Below are positions 12,086 through 22,818 of a stretch of DNA of 64,000 nucleotides, one piece after another. A program made the translations under genes and the position numbers. Location: contig CM033121.1 in the NCBI GenBank assembly GCA_019321725.1, positions 9,114,001 to 9,178,000 on the forward strand, in the 5' to 3' direction. How positions within the stretch are numbered: the first letter of the stretch is position 1; each line of letters starts with the position of its first letter. The notes below the pieces were generated by a model, which ran no database searches, was not told where the DNA came from, and saw nothing but the letters and a program-made list of their open reading frames with translations. The stretch comes from Paulownia fortunei (taxonomy: Eukaryota > Streptophyta > Magnoliopsida > Lamiales > Paulowniaceae).

Positions 12086-12956
12086 GGATGGAAAAAAAAC
12101 TATAAGAGCCGATAATCACAGATTTGCTTTCTCTATTTCTTATTCTCTTCTTTTTTTTCATTTTCTTATTTGTTTTCTATTTTATTTTGTCCTAATCGAG
12201 AGTGCATGCTACCAATGTTGTAGGTAGTATTTTTTTTTTAAATTTTGTCATGCTTGTACATAGTAGTTATTTTTTGATAAAGAAAACTACTGCAAAGATC
12301 TTGTAATATGGATTTTATTGGCCTACTCTTTTCAAAGATAATTGCACTTTCTACAAGAGTTACAAAAATTATCAAAAAGTAGGATCCTTCCTAGTTAAGT
12401 GGGGGATAACAGTACTCCATGGCTATTGAAGTCGAACTTATCAATTTTTCAAATAATTAATACCAAAAAAAAAACAAAAAAAAAATAAAAAAATACAATT
12501 TCCTTAGGAGTGATTTCTAAAAATTGATAAGATAAAAATTCAATTCATTGAGGATGAACTGAGTAAGGAGCCTTGAGATAATATTCAATTGAATTTTGAG
12601 ACGCCTTCATGTGGATTAGTATATCATGAAATTCTTGAGTTATGGGATCACTTTTGGGATAAATATTAGTGTTATACTCTTAGGAATCTGATATTAAAAG
12701 AACCTGTTTGCCAGTTTATAAAAAAAATAGATGGGAAGAATATTCTCAACCCATAGAGGATATTTAAACCGTTACTAGATATAAACTAGAGGAAGATGTG
12801 AACCACAGTTATAACTACATGTATATTCACGTGTAGTAGTTAATTTTTTTCAAACTGTGCATCCTTATTTTCAACCATTCTGAAAAAATAAAAATACGTA
12901 CAATAAATGCATTTCTTACTTACACCTTAATAAATAGTACCGTATTTATTCAATAT
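12086..12956. other. Post-pol non-coding sequence of element A and unassigned DNA
   Basis: No gene was recognised. The stretch has a T-rich tract near 12150-12160, a phrase CCTAGTTAAGTGGGGGATAA at 12390 that resembles the spacer following Athila-like pol, and an A-rich tract at 12465-12500. No 3' LTR start (TGATAAGTGC) was found, so element A lacks its right end. Confidence 0.45.
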
Positions 12957-12983
12957 TTGCACAACTCACTTTCAGAAAAAAAA

Positions 12984-13508
12984 ATGAAAGTCTCTTCAAC
13001 TCGCAAGTTCAAATTTATTTGTGTCTTTTGTGGAACCAATCCAAGAAAAACTGGTGAATTTATAGGGGCAGCCAATAACCTTTGTAGAACTTTAGCAGAA
13101 AGAAAAATTCATTTAGTGTATGGGGGAGATAGTCTAGGGTTAATGTGGAGTGTTGCTATTTTTGTTCATGTAGGATGATTCAAAGTTTTAAGAGTTATCC
13201 CAAAACTTTTAATAGTACAGAATATCACAGGTATGACCATTGAAGATGAACTAAAAGTGTCATATATTCATGACAGAATGCCTAACATGTTAAACAATGC
13301 GGATGTATACATCACTCTACCTAGTGGTTTTAGTACACTGGAGGAATTATTCCAAATTATCTCTTAGGCACAACTCAACATTCACCAAAAACCTTAGGTA
13401 TTCTTAATATTAATGGTTTCTTTGATCGTTCGCTATCTTTTATAGATCATACTGTAGAAAAATATTTTATTTCACCGTCTGCGAGATGAATTCTCATTTC
13501 TGCTCCCA
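12984..13508 (+). pseudogene. LOG: LOG-like cytokinin riboside 5'-monophosphate phosphoribohydrolase, retrocopy remnant
   Basis: LOG enzymes release free cytokinin base from its nucleotide in the cytosol. Translation from the ATG at 12984 gives FKFICVFCGTNP, then LAERKIHLVYGGDSLGLM, VIPK, DVYITLPSGFSTLEELF, AQLNIHQKP and FISPSAR in the family order, covering nearly the whole protein. The signature PGGxGTxxE is changed to PSGFSTLEE, and GGGSVGLMG is changed as well. Stops lie at 13176, 13365 (the Trp of the family's TWAQL) and 13487, with a one-base frameshift near 13394. The exons are joined without introns, whereas plant LOG genes have several, so a processed copy is inferred. It breaks off at retrotransposon gag sequence. 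Confidence 0.85.
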
Positions 13509-14553
13509 CATTATGCTGGTGTGATTTTGTTTACTTGGGCAAAATTTAGCAATATGTCCTGGCATTCCACATCGAAAGCACGTCCTGGTATCTGTAGAGC
13601 AGCCTCCAATATGTTGATTACCATATTTTTGACACACAGCTTCTGGTATCACTGTTTTTCCTTGTTCGACCTGTGGCGTCTTACTTTGACCTTCTTATTA
13701 TTGGCCTCGTTCTCCTTGAAATTTACATCCCAGCCTCTGTATTTGGATCGGCCTCTTTTGCCCCATAGTCCGTCTCTGTCCCTGATGTCTGAATTGCTGT
13801 CAAGCCTCCTGTGCACGAGTGATTCTCGATTCAAGCCTGTTCTGCCACCAGCACCCTCTCAGCCACCTGTGAAAATGTCACCTCTTGAGTACTCTCCATA
13901 TTCATATTGTGGTACAACTGCGACCTCAAACCCTTCAGAAATCTCTCTACTTTTAGTGCTTCAGTGCTGACCATGTGTATAGTAAACCTGGACAGTTGTT
14001 CAAATCTACGAATATATTTTCTAACAGTCATCGCTCCATGTCGTAGTTGTATAAACTCATTCATCTTCATTATGCGAACTGGGGCCGTGAAATATTTTTT
14101 GGAATAACTCCTAGAATCTATCCTAGATCATGGTAGTAATGTCCTCTATGTTGTTGATTATGTTCCACCAATGACCTGTACTACCGCAAAGCATGAAAGT
14201 GACACACATTACCTTATCATCTTCTAGCACCCTATTATACTAGAATATGTTTTCTAAGGTCCTCAATTAGTCCTCTACAGTGGTAAGATCAATAGCATCC
14301 TCAAATGTTGGGGATCCAGCCACCTAAATCATTCTCCTACCACATATATATACTCTACCCATTGTTGGTTTACCTCCAGCCATAGCTGCTCACCATCATC
14401 CCTCTATCGAATCAGTTACTAAATCTATTTGGACTGTCACTAGATCAACTCTATTAACCAATTAATCATGGTATCTCGATCATTACTCGAGGTGGGTATC
14501 TCATCTCTCTGCGCTCTGGCACTACTGCTGCTCTCACCACGAGTTCTCACCAT
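13509..14553 (-). pseudogene. Tekay/Del-like gag remnant (element F)
   Basis: Read on the minus strand the frame opens at 14553 with MVRTRGESSSSARAQRDEI, a typical start for this lineage. It continues, with stops, through MAGGKPTMG and a capsid segment (HWWNIINN; then EFIQLRHGAMTVRKYIRRFE and VERFLKGLR at 13831-14070). It ends in an intact CCHC zinc knuckle near 13545-13590 (CFRCGMPGHIAKFC, C-x2-C-x4-H-x4-C). Capsid and knuckle package the element RNA. Several stops and frameshifts break the frame. The 3' end is cut at the LOG remnant, so all of pol is missing. Confidence 0.85.
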
Positions 14554-14707
14554 TTTGCAGTGTTGTTTTATATAAGTTTGACAATATATGGCCAATATAA
14601 TTCATGAAATATGTAATGTATTATATGATAATGTAAAACTTACTGGCATGGCTGTGTTCCGCAAGTTATGAGTTCGTGTACATGGACAATCTACATGACC
14701 TCAAACT

Positions 14708-14721
14708 GGACTCTTATACCA
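14708..14721 (-). other. Degenerate tRNA-iMet primer binding site (element F)
   Basis: The minus strand reads TGGTATAAGAGTCC, three bases after the LTR end (GAG spacer). The intact site in element E is TGGTATCAGAGCC. Position and spacing match E and D. Confidence 0.75.
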
Positions 14722-14724
14722 CTC

Positions 14725-16423
14725 TATAACTCCCACTACTCCACAACTATATATAAAGTATAATTTGACATGATAGAACTTGTGTGTATGTGCGATAATT
14801 TTTTTTTTTGTGTAACACTTTTAAAAAAAGATAAATTACTTTTTATATGCATAACCCAATTTAAAATACTTCCTCAAATATGTCCTGCATATTGCAAGAT
14901 CAATATTTATATAAAAGCACAACACCCACAACGACCGCAATATTTACATACTTGTTTGCAGTAAAGTTTTAAAAGCAAAATATAGTATCAGTTTCAAAAT
15001 ATAATACAACAGACTTGGAATATAACAAGCCAATAAAATAGTCCAATAGGTCATCATCCATGAACACACTCTCTCAAACACCTACAGGAGCTCCAACAGC
15101 CGCCCAGCCAGCAAAAGGTGCTTCAAACATCATCGTGCTCACCTGCAATATATAAACTATATGAGTTGATGCTCAACAAGAAAAGATTATGCACATCTCA
15201 AAATGTTATGCCCACAATGCAATTCCATGCATCAAAATATTTATCCCAAAATAATTTCTTTCTTGGGCCCCTAACCAATCATATTATCCCATGTATTGGA
15301 AAAGAGCTCTGCACACCGCCATAATCCAATGTCTAATAATGATATAAGCATGCAAATATATGCATACTCATAAGCATGTAAATCCATGCACGCGAACCTA
15401 CAAATCTATGTATACAACCATGCAAATCCATGCATGCTTCAATGTACTAATAGTGGTCAGCAAAATATTTTTCTTTCTCAAAATTATGTCATGTAATGCA
15501 AGATTTATCACAATGCTCGTATATAATGCATACATATGCCAATGCCCATGTATGTATGCTCAATGGACATAAATAACAGTAATGTGTGCCCTCTGCCATG
15601 CACATATAATCTATGATATTACATATAAATCACACAATTACTATTTCTATGAATTGTATTTGCAAATGAATTTTTCCTTACCCTTCACTTAGTTGATGGC
15701 TTAGTCTAGATTTGTTTAGTATTCCTCTCCAACTTTAGATGTAAAATAACCTGTAATATTACCCAACATCAAGCACCATTCCCCATTTGGCAAGTTAAAA
15801 GCACAAAATCTCATACTATGACCTTAAACACCAAACTATCTAGATAACAATCAAACTTTCACAAATTAGAACTCAATATAGTCCCTCAAATACCAATTTT
15901 CTCATTTTAGATCCATGAAAACATCATATAATTGAAGTATTATAACTCTAATAGCATGTACCTAATTGTTAACATTCAATAGCAACATGTCTAAGTTGAA
16001 ACATGCTAAGTTATCAAATGGGATAGATTTATATTTTCATATTTTTCTGATATCTAATTTAGTTGCATGATAATTTTGACATCCCTAAGCATATCCAATC
16101 ACTCCCAAATTTTTACTACACTTAGCTAACATGTAGAGAAATGTAACCATATTTTATAATTGCCTAAAATCACTGACTTATCTTAGCAAAACATGTAGAG
16201 AAATGTAACCATATTCTTATCCAATGTAGAATTGACCATTTAGGTTAGGGGATTCGATAATTAATATCGTGCGAGAGCTTCAAAATTAAGTTTAATGATT
16301 AAGAATACCATATAAAATAAAATGAATTACATGATATCAATATCAATGCAAATAGCACGCAATTAACATGTAATACATGAATCATATTTGGCCAGGTGAG
16401 TATTGAGAGATTCGGGTATCACA
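14725..16423 (-). mobile_element. Tekay/Del-like 5' LTR (element F)
   Basis: The minus strand starts TGTGATACCCGAATC at 16423 and ends at 14725 with a degraded GTTATA, followed by spacer and primer site. It aligns with the solo LTR at 37825-40648, sharing for example the CAAGCACCATTCCC and CATGTACCTAATTGTTAAC blocks. It is about 1.1 kb shorter. The middle part, equivalent to about 39250-40450, has been lost with a junction near 16215-16250. It directly abuts the truncated integrase of element C. Confidence 0.85.
15349..15437 (-). repeat. LTR-internal minisatellite (TGCAAATCCATGCA units)
   Basis: About four diverged units of 18-22 bp occur around the core ATGCAAATCCATGCA. The same block is found in every sufficiently complete LTR of this family: about 34469-34560, 38476-38567, 43423-43505, and in reverse complement at about 52856-52943 and 57838-57932. 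Confidence 0.75.
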
Positions 16424-16694
16424 TGAATGACAATGCTTAAGAATTTTATTTGTTTTCTCCATTGGAATGCATCTCCAAATTACAGAATCTGAATACCTTT
16501 TGAAGAGTAAGGGATCGTCCCATAGATATGATTTCACATCATGTAAGAATTTTTTCTTTTGATGATATGTGAGGTATGTGGGTAATAATCCACCTGTAAG
16601 ATAATTCACAAAATCTGCATACCAAGGTAAATTATCTTTGATTGCCAAAATAAACTCATTTGGGAAAAAAAATTTAATTGGTGCTTCAAAGTTT
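16424..16694 (-). pseudogene. Athila-like integrase N-terminus, truncated (element C)
   Basis: The minus-strand translation shows FPNEFILAIKDNLPWYADF, a YHQKKKFLHDVK segment and ILKHCHSC, the lead-in to the zinc-binding HHCC domain of integrase. It is colinear with the RNase H segment upstream but in a shifted frame. The reading stops exactly at the outer end of the LTR of element F (16423), and the catalytic core of integrase is absent. Confidence 0.8.
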
Positions 16695-17281
16695 TCATTT
16701 TTCTTCTCCAACCTCGATAAGATCCGCCACCATATTTTCACTTCCCTTCTTATTTTTGATTTTAAGATCAAATTCTTGAAGAAAGAGTATCCACTGGATT
16801 AGCTTTGGTTTTGCATCCTTTTTGGCAAAGAGATATCTAATAGCAGTATCATCAGTATACACTATCATCTTGGTACCTACAAGATAAGCACGAAATTTAT
16901 CAAATGCAAAAACAACAGCTAACAATTCTTTTTCAGTGGTGGTGTAACTTTGTTGAGCATAATCAAGTGTTCGGCTTGCATAGTAAATAGCCCTAAAAAT
17001 TTTATTTTTTTTTATCCTAACACTGCTCCAACCGCATAATCACTAGCATCACACATAAGTTCAAATGGTTGGGTAAGAGCCTTCTTGATGTGATCAGAGG
17101 CCTATAAGCAATCAACATTAAAGTCAAATGACTTATCTTTTTCCAAAAGGTTGCACAAAGGTTTTACAATTTTTGAAAAATCTTTAATGAATCTTCTATA
17201 AAACCCGGCATATCCCAAAAAACTATGAATATTTTTCATATTGATAGGTGAAGAAAGTTTTTCAATAGTAATAATTTTTGC
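16695..17281 (-). pseudogene. Athila-like RNase H region (element C)
   Basis: RNase H removes template RNA during reverse transcription. The clearest part is 16695-16970 on the minus strand: [51 protein letters not shown] and VADL. The family TDH is TDD here. The preceding connection region (about 17000-17281) carries several stops. The reading is continuous in order with RT (17282 on) and integrase. Confidence 0.8.
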
Positions 17282-18010
17282 TCAATCTATCTCAAGTCCT
17301 TTTGAGGATAATCGGTGACCTAAAACAATACCTTCTTTTACCATAAAATGGCATTTTTCCCAATTTAAAACAAGGTTAATCTCCTCATATCTCTGCAAAA
17401 TAAGAGAAAGATTATGTAGACATAAATCAAATGAGGAGTCAAATACTGAAAAATCATCCATAAAAATTTTCATTATGTTCTCCACCATATCATGAAAAAT
17501 TGTTATCATGTATCTTTGAAATGTGGCTGGGGTATTGCATAATCCAAATGGCATTTTTCGAAAAGCAAAAGTACCATAAGGGCATGTGAATGTTGTTTTC
17601 TCTTGGTCTTCAGGTACTAGGAAAATTTGATTATACCCCGAATAACCATCAAAAAAATAATAGTATTGATACCGTATAAGTCGGTCTAACATTTGATCAA
17701 TAAATAGAAGGAAAAAATGGTCTTTACAAGTAGCTTTATTGAGTTTTCTATAATCAATACATACTCGTCAACCTATGACCGTTCTTATTGGTATCAATTC
17801 ATTATTATCATTTTGAATTATGGTTATACCACTCTTTTTTGGAACTACTTGAACCGAACTCACCCAAGAACTATCAAAAATTGCATAAATAACTCCGCTA
17901 TTCAACCATTTCAAGACTTCATTTCTTACAACCTATTTCATTATAGGATTTGGTCTACGTTGATGTTCAATATATGATTTGTAAGATTCTTCCATTAAAA
18001 TTTTATACAT
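17282..18010 (-). pseudogene. Athila-like reverse transcriptase (element C)
   Basis: The polymerase domain is nearly complete. 17693-18010 gives the fingers region (VVRNEVLKWLNSGVIYAI, VQVVPKKSGIT, CIDYRKLNKAT) with stops at the start and before VCIDYR. 17282-17692 is open and contains DGYSGYNQI, FAFRKMPFGLCNTPATFQR, the catalytic box as FMDDFSV and VLGHRLSSKGLEID. The two aspartates of the catalytic box are kept. Stops elsewhere and the truncated integrase show the element is dead. The frame shift between the segments was seen by eye only. Confidence 0.85.
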
Positions 18011-18173
18011 GACAATTGAAGGACTAATACCTTTTAAATCAGAATTGACCAACCAATAGCAGATTTATGTCTCTTAAAATACGAAGCAATTTCTCAACCT
18101 CTAAAAGAGATAGAGATGCAGAACCAATTACCGGATACATGTTGTTAGCACCTAGAAATTCATACCATGGATG

Positions 18174-18720
18174 CTAGGGAAGTGTTTTCAACTCTGTTGA
18201 TATTATTTGTTTCTTGAGTGTGGTATCTCCTATTACTTCCTTGCATTTATCCTTTTTCAACTCCATCTCTTCTAATTCAAGAAAGAGCAAGTAATGCATT
18301 AAATCCTCATTATGAATGTCATGGTCATTACCTTGCATTATGGAATGAACAATGCATTGCTCTAAAGGTTCGGTAGAAATTTGTTTGAAAAAATGATCAT
18401 ACAAGCAAGTTTCTAACATTTCAATCCTATTACAAGAATGTGGTTCCTCTTGAAACTTCAATGCACGATAAATGTTAAACACCACCAATCTACAGGAAAT
18501 ATGAATTTATCCACTTTTACCAATACATATTCAACAACCCCTCTTGGATAGGTAAGAGACCTATCCACCAATTGCAAGGTGATAGTGTATGGCTTGACCT
18601 CTCCAATTCCTAATTTTCTGAAAATAGAAAGTGACATCAAATTAATGCTTGCTCCAAGATAACATAATATTTTATCAAAGAAAGATCCTCCTATGGTACA
18701 AGGAATAGTTAAACTCCCTA
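18174..18720 (-). pseudogene. Athila-like aspartic protease and linker (element C)
   Basis: The minus-strand translation runs LTIPCTIGG..., then an active-site stretch reading YLGASINLM where the family has DLGASINLM. LQLVDRSLTYPRGVVEYVLV and KFIFPVD follow. The catalytic aspartate is therefore tyrosine, so this copy could not act as a retropepsin. 18174-18488 continues in another frame as the linker to RT (FNIYRALKFQEE, HSCNRIEMLETC). Confidence 0.8.
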
Positions 18721-19229
18721 GATCCTTAAATTTTTTAGGAAGCTTTTTCTATAATAGGCACTACACTCCTCTATGAGATTTACAGTTTCAAACTCCATCA
18801 ATTTCCTTTTTCTTGACATCACATCTTTCATGAACATGGGGAAGTTGGGCATTTGCTCAAGAGCATCTGCAAAAGGAATATTAATATGAATTTTCTTGAA
18901 GATTTTCAGAAATTTTGCAAATAGTGAATCAATCTTTTTCTTTTGAAATCTTTGTGAAAAATGAATGAGAACATTAAATTTAGAAGTTTTAAAGTTAGGA
19001 GTAGATTTTAGCTTCTCAATCCCTATTTGTTCATTTGATTACATTTCTTCTTTATTTGGTTGTTCCTCCATAGGACTTTCACTTGAAGTGCTTGCCATTG
19101 GCCCAACAACTTTTAAACTTTTCATTTTCGGCCCCTTGATTTCGATTCCATTTTGAAGTTAGATAGCTTTGCAATGCTCCCTTAGATTGATTTCCGTATC
19201 ACTTAGAAAGTTTCCTTTATATTTTTAAG

Positions 19230-20545
19230 CATTAATTTCAGTAGCAAGCTGTCCAATTTTATCTCTATTTATTTCATTTGAGCTCCTAAACATGAAGCTA
19301 GCTGCCCCAATTGAGTCTCAATATTGTCTATCTTCGCTTCATCTTTATTCAATCGGGCTCTTGTCTCACCAATGAAAGTGCTTATTAAATCCTCTAAAGA
19401 TGCCTTTTTCTCACCTACTTGAGGGTTGGGATATGGTGGATTATTGTAAGCCGGTGGGGGTTGAAGCACATTTCGATTATTGGCATAGGAAAACTTCTCA
19501 TGATTTCGAAGCCCCGTAGGTAGTTGATTTCCCTTGAAATTGAAATGACAATTATAGATAAAGTTTACCTACTCATTACCTTTAGTTTCCATAAATTAAG
19601 TGTTAGTTAATGCCATAGAATCCATTCCATAAAAAGCTCCATTAGAAGTCAAAGCTGCAATTTGGTTAGAAAGAACAGAAACTTGTGTAGCTAATTGTGT
19701 AAATGAATCTACCTCAAGAACACCAGCAACCTTTCTAATGGAAGACCTCTTGGAAGGCCATTGATAGCTATTAATAGCCATCTCCTCTAGCAAAATACGA
19801 GCTTCATTTGCAGTCTTAGACATCAAAGTCCCACCTTCAGCAGCATCTATTATGGTTCGAGTTTGCCCGTTCAAACTATTATAAAAGTATTGTACCTGCT
19901 ATCAATCCTCATAACCATGTTGAGGACACCTTCTTAGAAAATCTTTAAACCCCTCTCAAGCTTCATATAGTGGCTCAAAATCTTGTTAGCGGAATTGAGC
20001 TATCTCACTCTTGAGTTGAAGTGTCTTGTTTGGTGGAAAGTACTTAGTAAGGAATTTTTGTGTCAAGTCATTCCAACTCGGTTTGCTATATGGTGCAAAA
20101 GATTATAACCATAGTCTAGCTTTGTCCCAGAGTGAGAATGGAAATAAGTGGAGTCTAATGGCATCATCAGGCACTCCATTCATTTTAATGGTGTCACAAA
20201 TCTCCAAAAACATAGCTAAGTATGCATTAGGATTCTGCACCGCACTTTCTCTAAATTGGTTTTGTTGCATCATGCTAATGAGAGATGGTTTAAGTTTAAA
20301 ATTATTGGCATTGATCAGTTTTCAAACTATCCCGAAGTAGTTTTGGTTCATAGTTGGTTGAAAATATCCCGAATAGCTCGTTGTGGTGGTGGTTGTTGTA
20401 ATGGAAGATTAGCGTTCACATTAGCATTGTTGATGTTAGACGCTATGGTTTGATTGTCAACTCTTTTTGCTACTCTAATAGCTCGAAGAGTCCGCTCAAT
20501 TTCTGGATCAAAATAATCCAAGTCAAGACTCCTAACCTTACGCAT
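19230..20545 (-). pseudogene. Athila-like gag (element C)
   Basis: The minus-strand reading starts at 20545 (MRKVRSLDLDYFDPEIERTL) and continues through NLPLQQPPPQRAIRDIF, a capsid segment with LFPFSLWDKARLWLQS, KFLTKYFPPNKT, YEAWERFKDFLRRCPQHG, and NEARILLEEMAINSYQW (19596-19874). It ends in a P-rich tail and ETQLGQLASCLG coiled stretch (19269-19469). Order and motifs are those of Athila-like gag. Several stops and shifts break it. Plus-strand open frames here are shadows. Confidence 0.85.
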
Positions 20546-20666
20546 ACAAATATGTATAATCCAATGTAAGGCAAAACAACATCAAAATATGGAAAAAAAG
20601 TAAAAACAATCTAAACTAAAATCAATAATAATTCATAACAATATTAACGTAATTATGATAAAACAA

Positions 20667-20683
20667 TCCCCGCAACGGTGCCA
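20667..20683 (-). other. tRNA-Asp-type primer binding site (element C)
   Basis: The minus strand reads TGGCACCGTTGCGGGGA. The plant Asp-type site is TGGCGCCGTTGCCGGGGA, so one substitution and one missing base separate them. It lies six bases (AGTTTT) after the proposed LTR end, the same spacing as in element B. Confidence 0.8.
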
Positions 20684-20689
20684 AAAACT

Positions 20690-22140
20690 TGTTCGTGAAA
20701 TATTTTGCAAACCTCAAGTGCATGTTGTCAAGGTTTAATATAATAGTGAGTTGAGTATCGTATCCACATGGATTGTAATCAAAAATTGCATCAAGTACCA
20801 TAGTTTAAATAGTTTCGATTTTATCTAGAAAATCAAGTGATGATTAAACAAAGTAGAATATAAAAATTACAAAAGACAAGAGTGAGTTCTTAGAAGTAAT
20901 AAAACAAACATCTTATGAGCAATAAATTCTAGAGGAATGACTCACCTAATTATCACATATGTTCTTCCTTCCAAAACATACCAATTTAAGTCAACAACAC
21001 ATGTAAGTTAAGAATTCCTAAGCTCATCAATCCCCTTTCTCGAGTGCTGAATTGATTATGAGTTCTAATATAAATTTCAATATTTCTATAAAAACTTAAG
21101 AATAAAATTCTACAAAAGTTCAATGAATTCTTGTTCAAAACTTCAAAGGCTTCATAAAGTTCTCAACTCTATGATTCCTAGGTTAAGTTATCTTTATAAT
21201 TATGTATAATCTTTCCTCTCTCGAGTATGGAATCTCATACATCAAACGCTCTCAAATAATGGCCAAATAATCAATATACAATACTAAACAAGATAACACA
21301 AACAAGATGAATAACTCGAACTAATGTTGTTTGTAATTCAAAACATAGAATCAAATAAGGTTACATCATCCTCTAGAGAGAAAAGTTTAGTTCGTCATGT
21401 ATGAATATAACTTCAAGAAATACATAAGAAAGAACATGGAAATTGTTCACCAATTTGTGAAGTGGAAGTAATGGTTGAAGCTCTCCTTGCCTCCAATAAT
21501 GGCTTGTCTCTAAGAATGGCTCTTTGTCTCCAAGAGTGGCTTCCTCTTCTTCAAGAATGGTCTTCTTCTCTCCAAGTCTCCTTGTTCTTTCTTCTTTCTT
21601 CTTTCTTGGCTTCTCCTCACTCTTTCCCCTCAAAAACTGATTTGGAGGCTATTGGAATCCCTCAAAATAGATAGGAAATGCCCTAAAGAGAGAAAAATAC
21701 CATTTTGACCTTTCTTGTCTGCCTAGCAGCGGCTATTTTGTCCAAAACAGTGTGTGCAGCGCCTTGCTGTCCAGAATTAGTTTTTGCAGCACTTATAGCC
21801 TTTTTCAACCAATTTTTCACCACTTTTTAGGCCAAAATGGCTTTTAGTGTCTTCATATGAATTGTATCTCTGTATCTTGGCTTTCTATTGGCACTTGAAT
21901 CAACTAAATATAACATTTATGGAGAGATTTATACCTGAAATACCAAGATATGTCATCCTAAAATATTTCAGCCCAGTGCTGACTCTTGAACTCTATTTTT
22001 CTCATTGATATCGATAGAATTGGATTTTATGATAAATATAAAAATTATATATCTATATCTTAGATTTATAGTGATTCAATTTATAGTGATTCAATAATCA
22101 AGTCAAAATGATATTTTAACAAAGAGTTATGATTGAAATA
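20690..22140 (-). mobile_element. Athila-like 5' LTR (element C), outer end uncertain
   Basis: The inner end is set by the primer site (minus strand ...GAACA, AGTTTT, then the site). The stretch has no coding signal. It holds a low-complexity set of CTT/TCC-rich repeats near 21475-21620 (variants of CTCCAAGAATGGCTT). The outer end could not be fixed. The canonical TGATAAGTGC start of elements A and B is absent, and identifiable copia gag begins at 22293. Confidence 0.55.
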
Positions 22141-22292
22141 AAAAAACTGCCATCAGTCGCACCATAATTTGAATTCTTCAACATTTCAACCAAGTTTTTG
22201 GTTTCTTTCCATTTTCTTCTGCTTTTGTCATTACGTACAAGATTTTAAACTAAATGCATAAAAAGTAATAAAAATACTTGAAAAAAAATTGA

Positions 22293-22818
22293 ATGTTAAT
22301 CAAAAGGTATATGAATTGTTGGTATAAAATCAACTTATCAGTTCTCCCATTCGAAAAGAGGTCTTATGTCCTCGATATAACGCCACCACTAGTTGAACCA
22401 ACGGATTCCACTGAGGAAGATCTTGTGGAGTACCACAAGCAAGTTGAGGATGACTTGCAAGCTTGGTGCTATATGATAGCATCTATGTCAAAAAAGTTGC
22501 AGAGGCAAAATGAGAATATGGCACATGCTACAGATATTCACATTACCTGCAAGAGTTGTATGGTGAACATACTAGGCAGATGAGAAATCAAATCTCGAAA
22601 GAACTGACCATGGGCTGAAGATGATAGGCCTTATTAAAAGACTCAAATCCCTTGGAGTCATTATGAATAATGAACTATATGTGGATCTCATGCTATAGTC
22701 TCTGCCACCGTTGTTTGACTCTTTTGTGGTGAACTTCAACATGTATAAGATGGAGCCTAGCATCACTAAGCTAGTCAACATGTTGAAAACGGCTGAATCC
22801 ATCAAGAAGAATGATAAG
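22293..22818 (+). pseudogene. Ty1/copia gag fragment
   Basis: The translation contains SVLPFEKRSYVLDITPP, then AWCYMIASMSKKLQRQNENM, then, in shifted frames, LYGEHTRQMRNQISKEL, IGLIKRLKSLGV, SLPPLFDSFVVNFNMYKM and LVNMLKTAESIKK. This is the order of the UBN2-type gag capsid of copia elements. Two or more frameshifts and a stop in the LML.SLPP stretch break it. It ends where an LTR remnant starts at 22819, before the zinc knuckle. Confidence 0.8.

Noticed and set aside
13521..13970. 149-codon plus-strand frame
   Set aside because: It is antisense to a clear gag with capsid and CCHC zinc knuckle on the minus strand.
20026..20453. Plus-strand frames of 104 and 65 codons
   Set aside because: They are antisense to the Athila-like gag capsid of element C, which has recognisable motifs on the minus strand.
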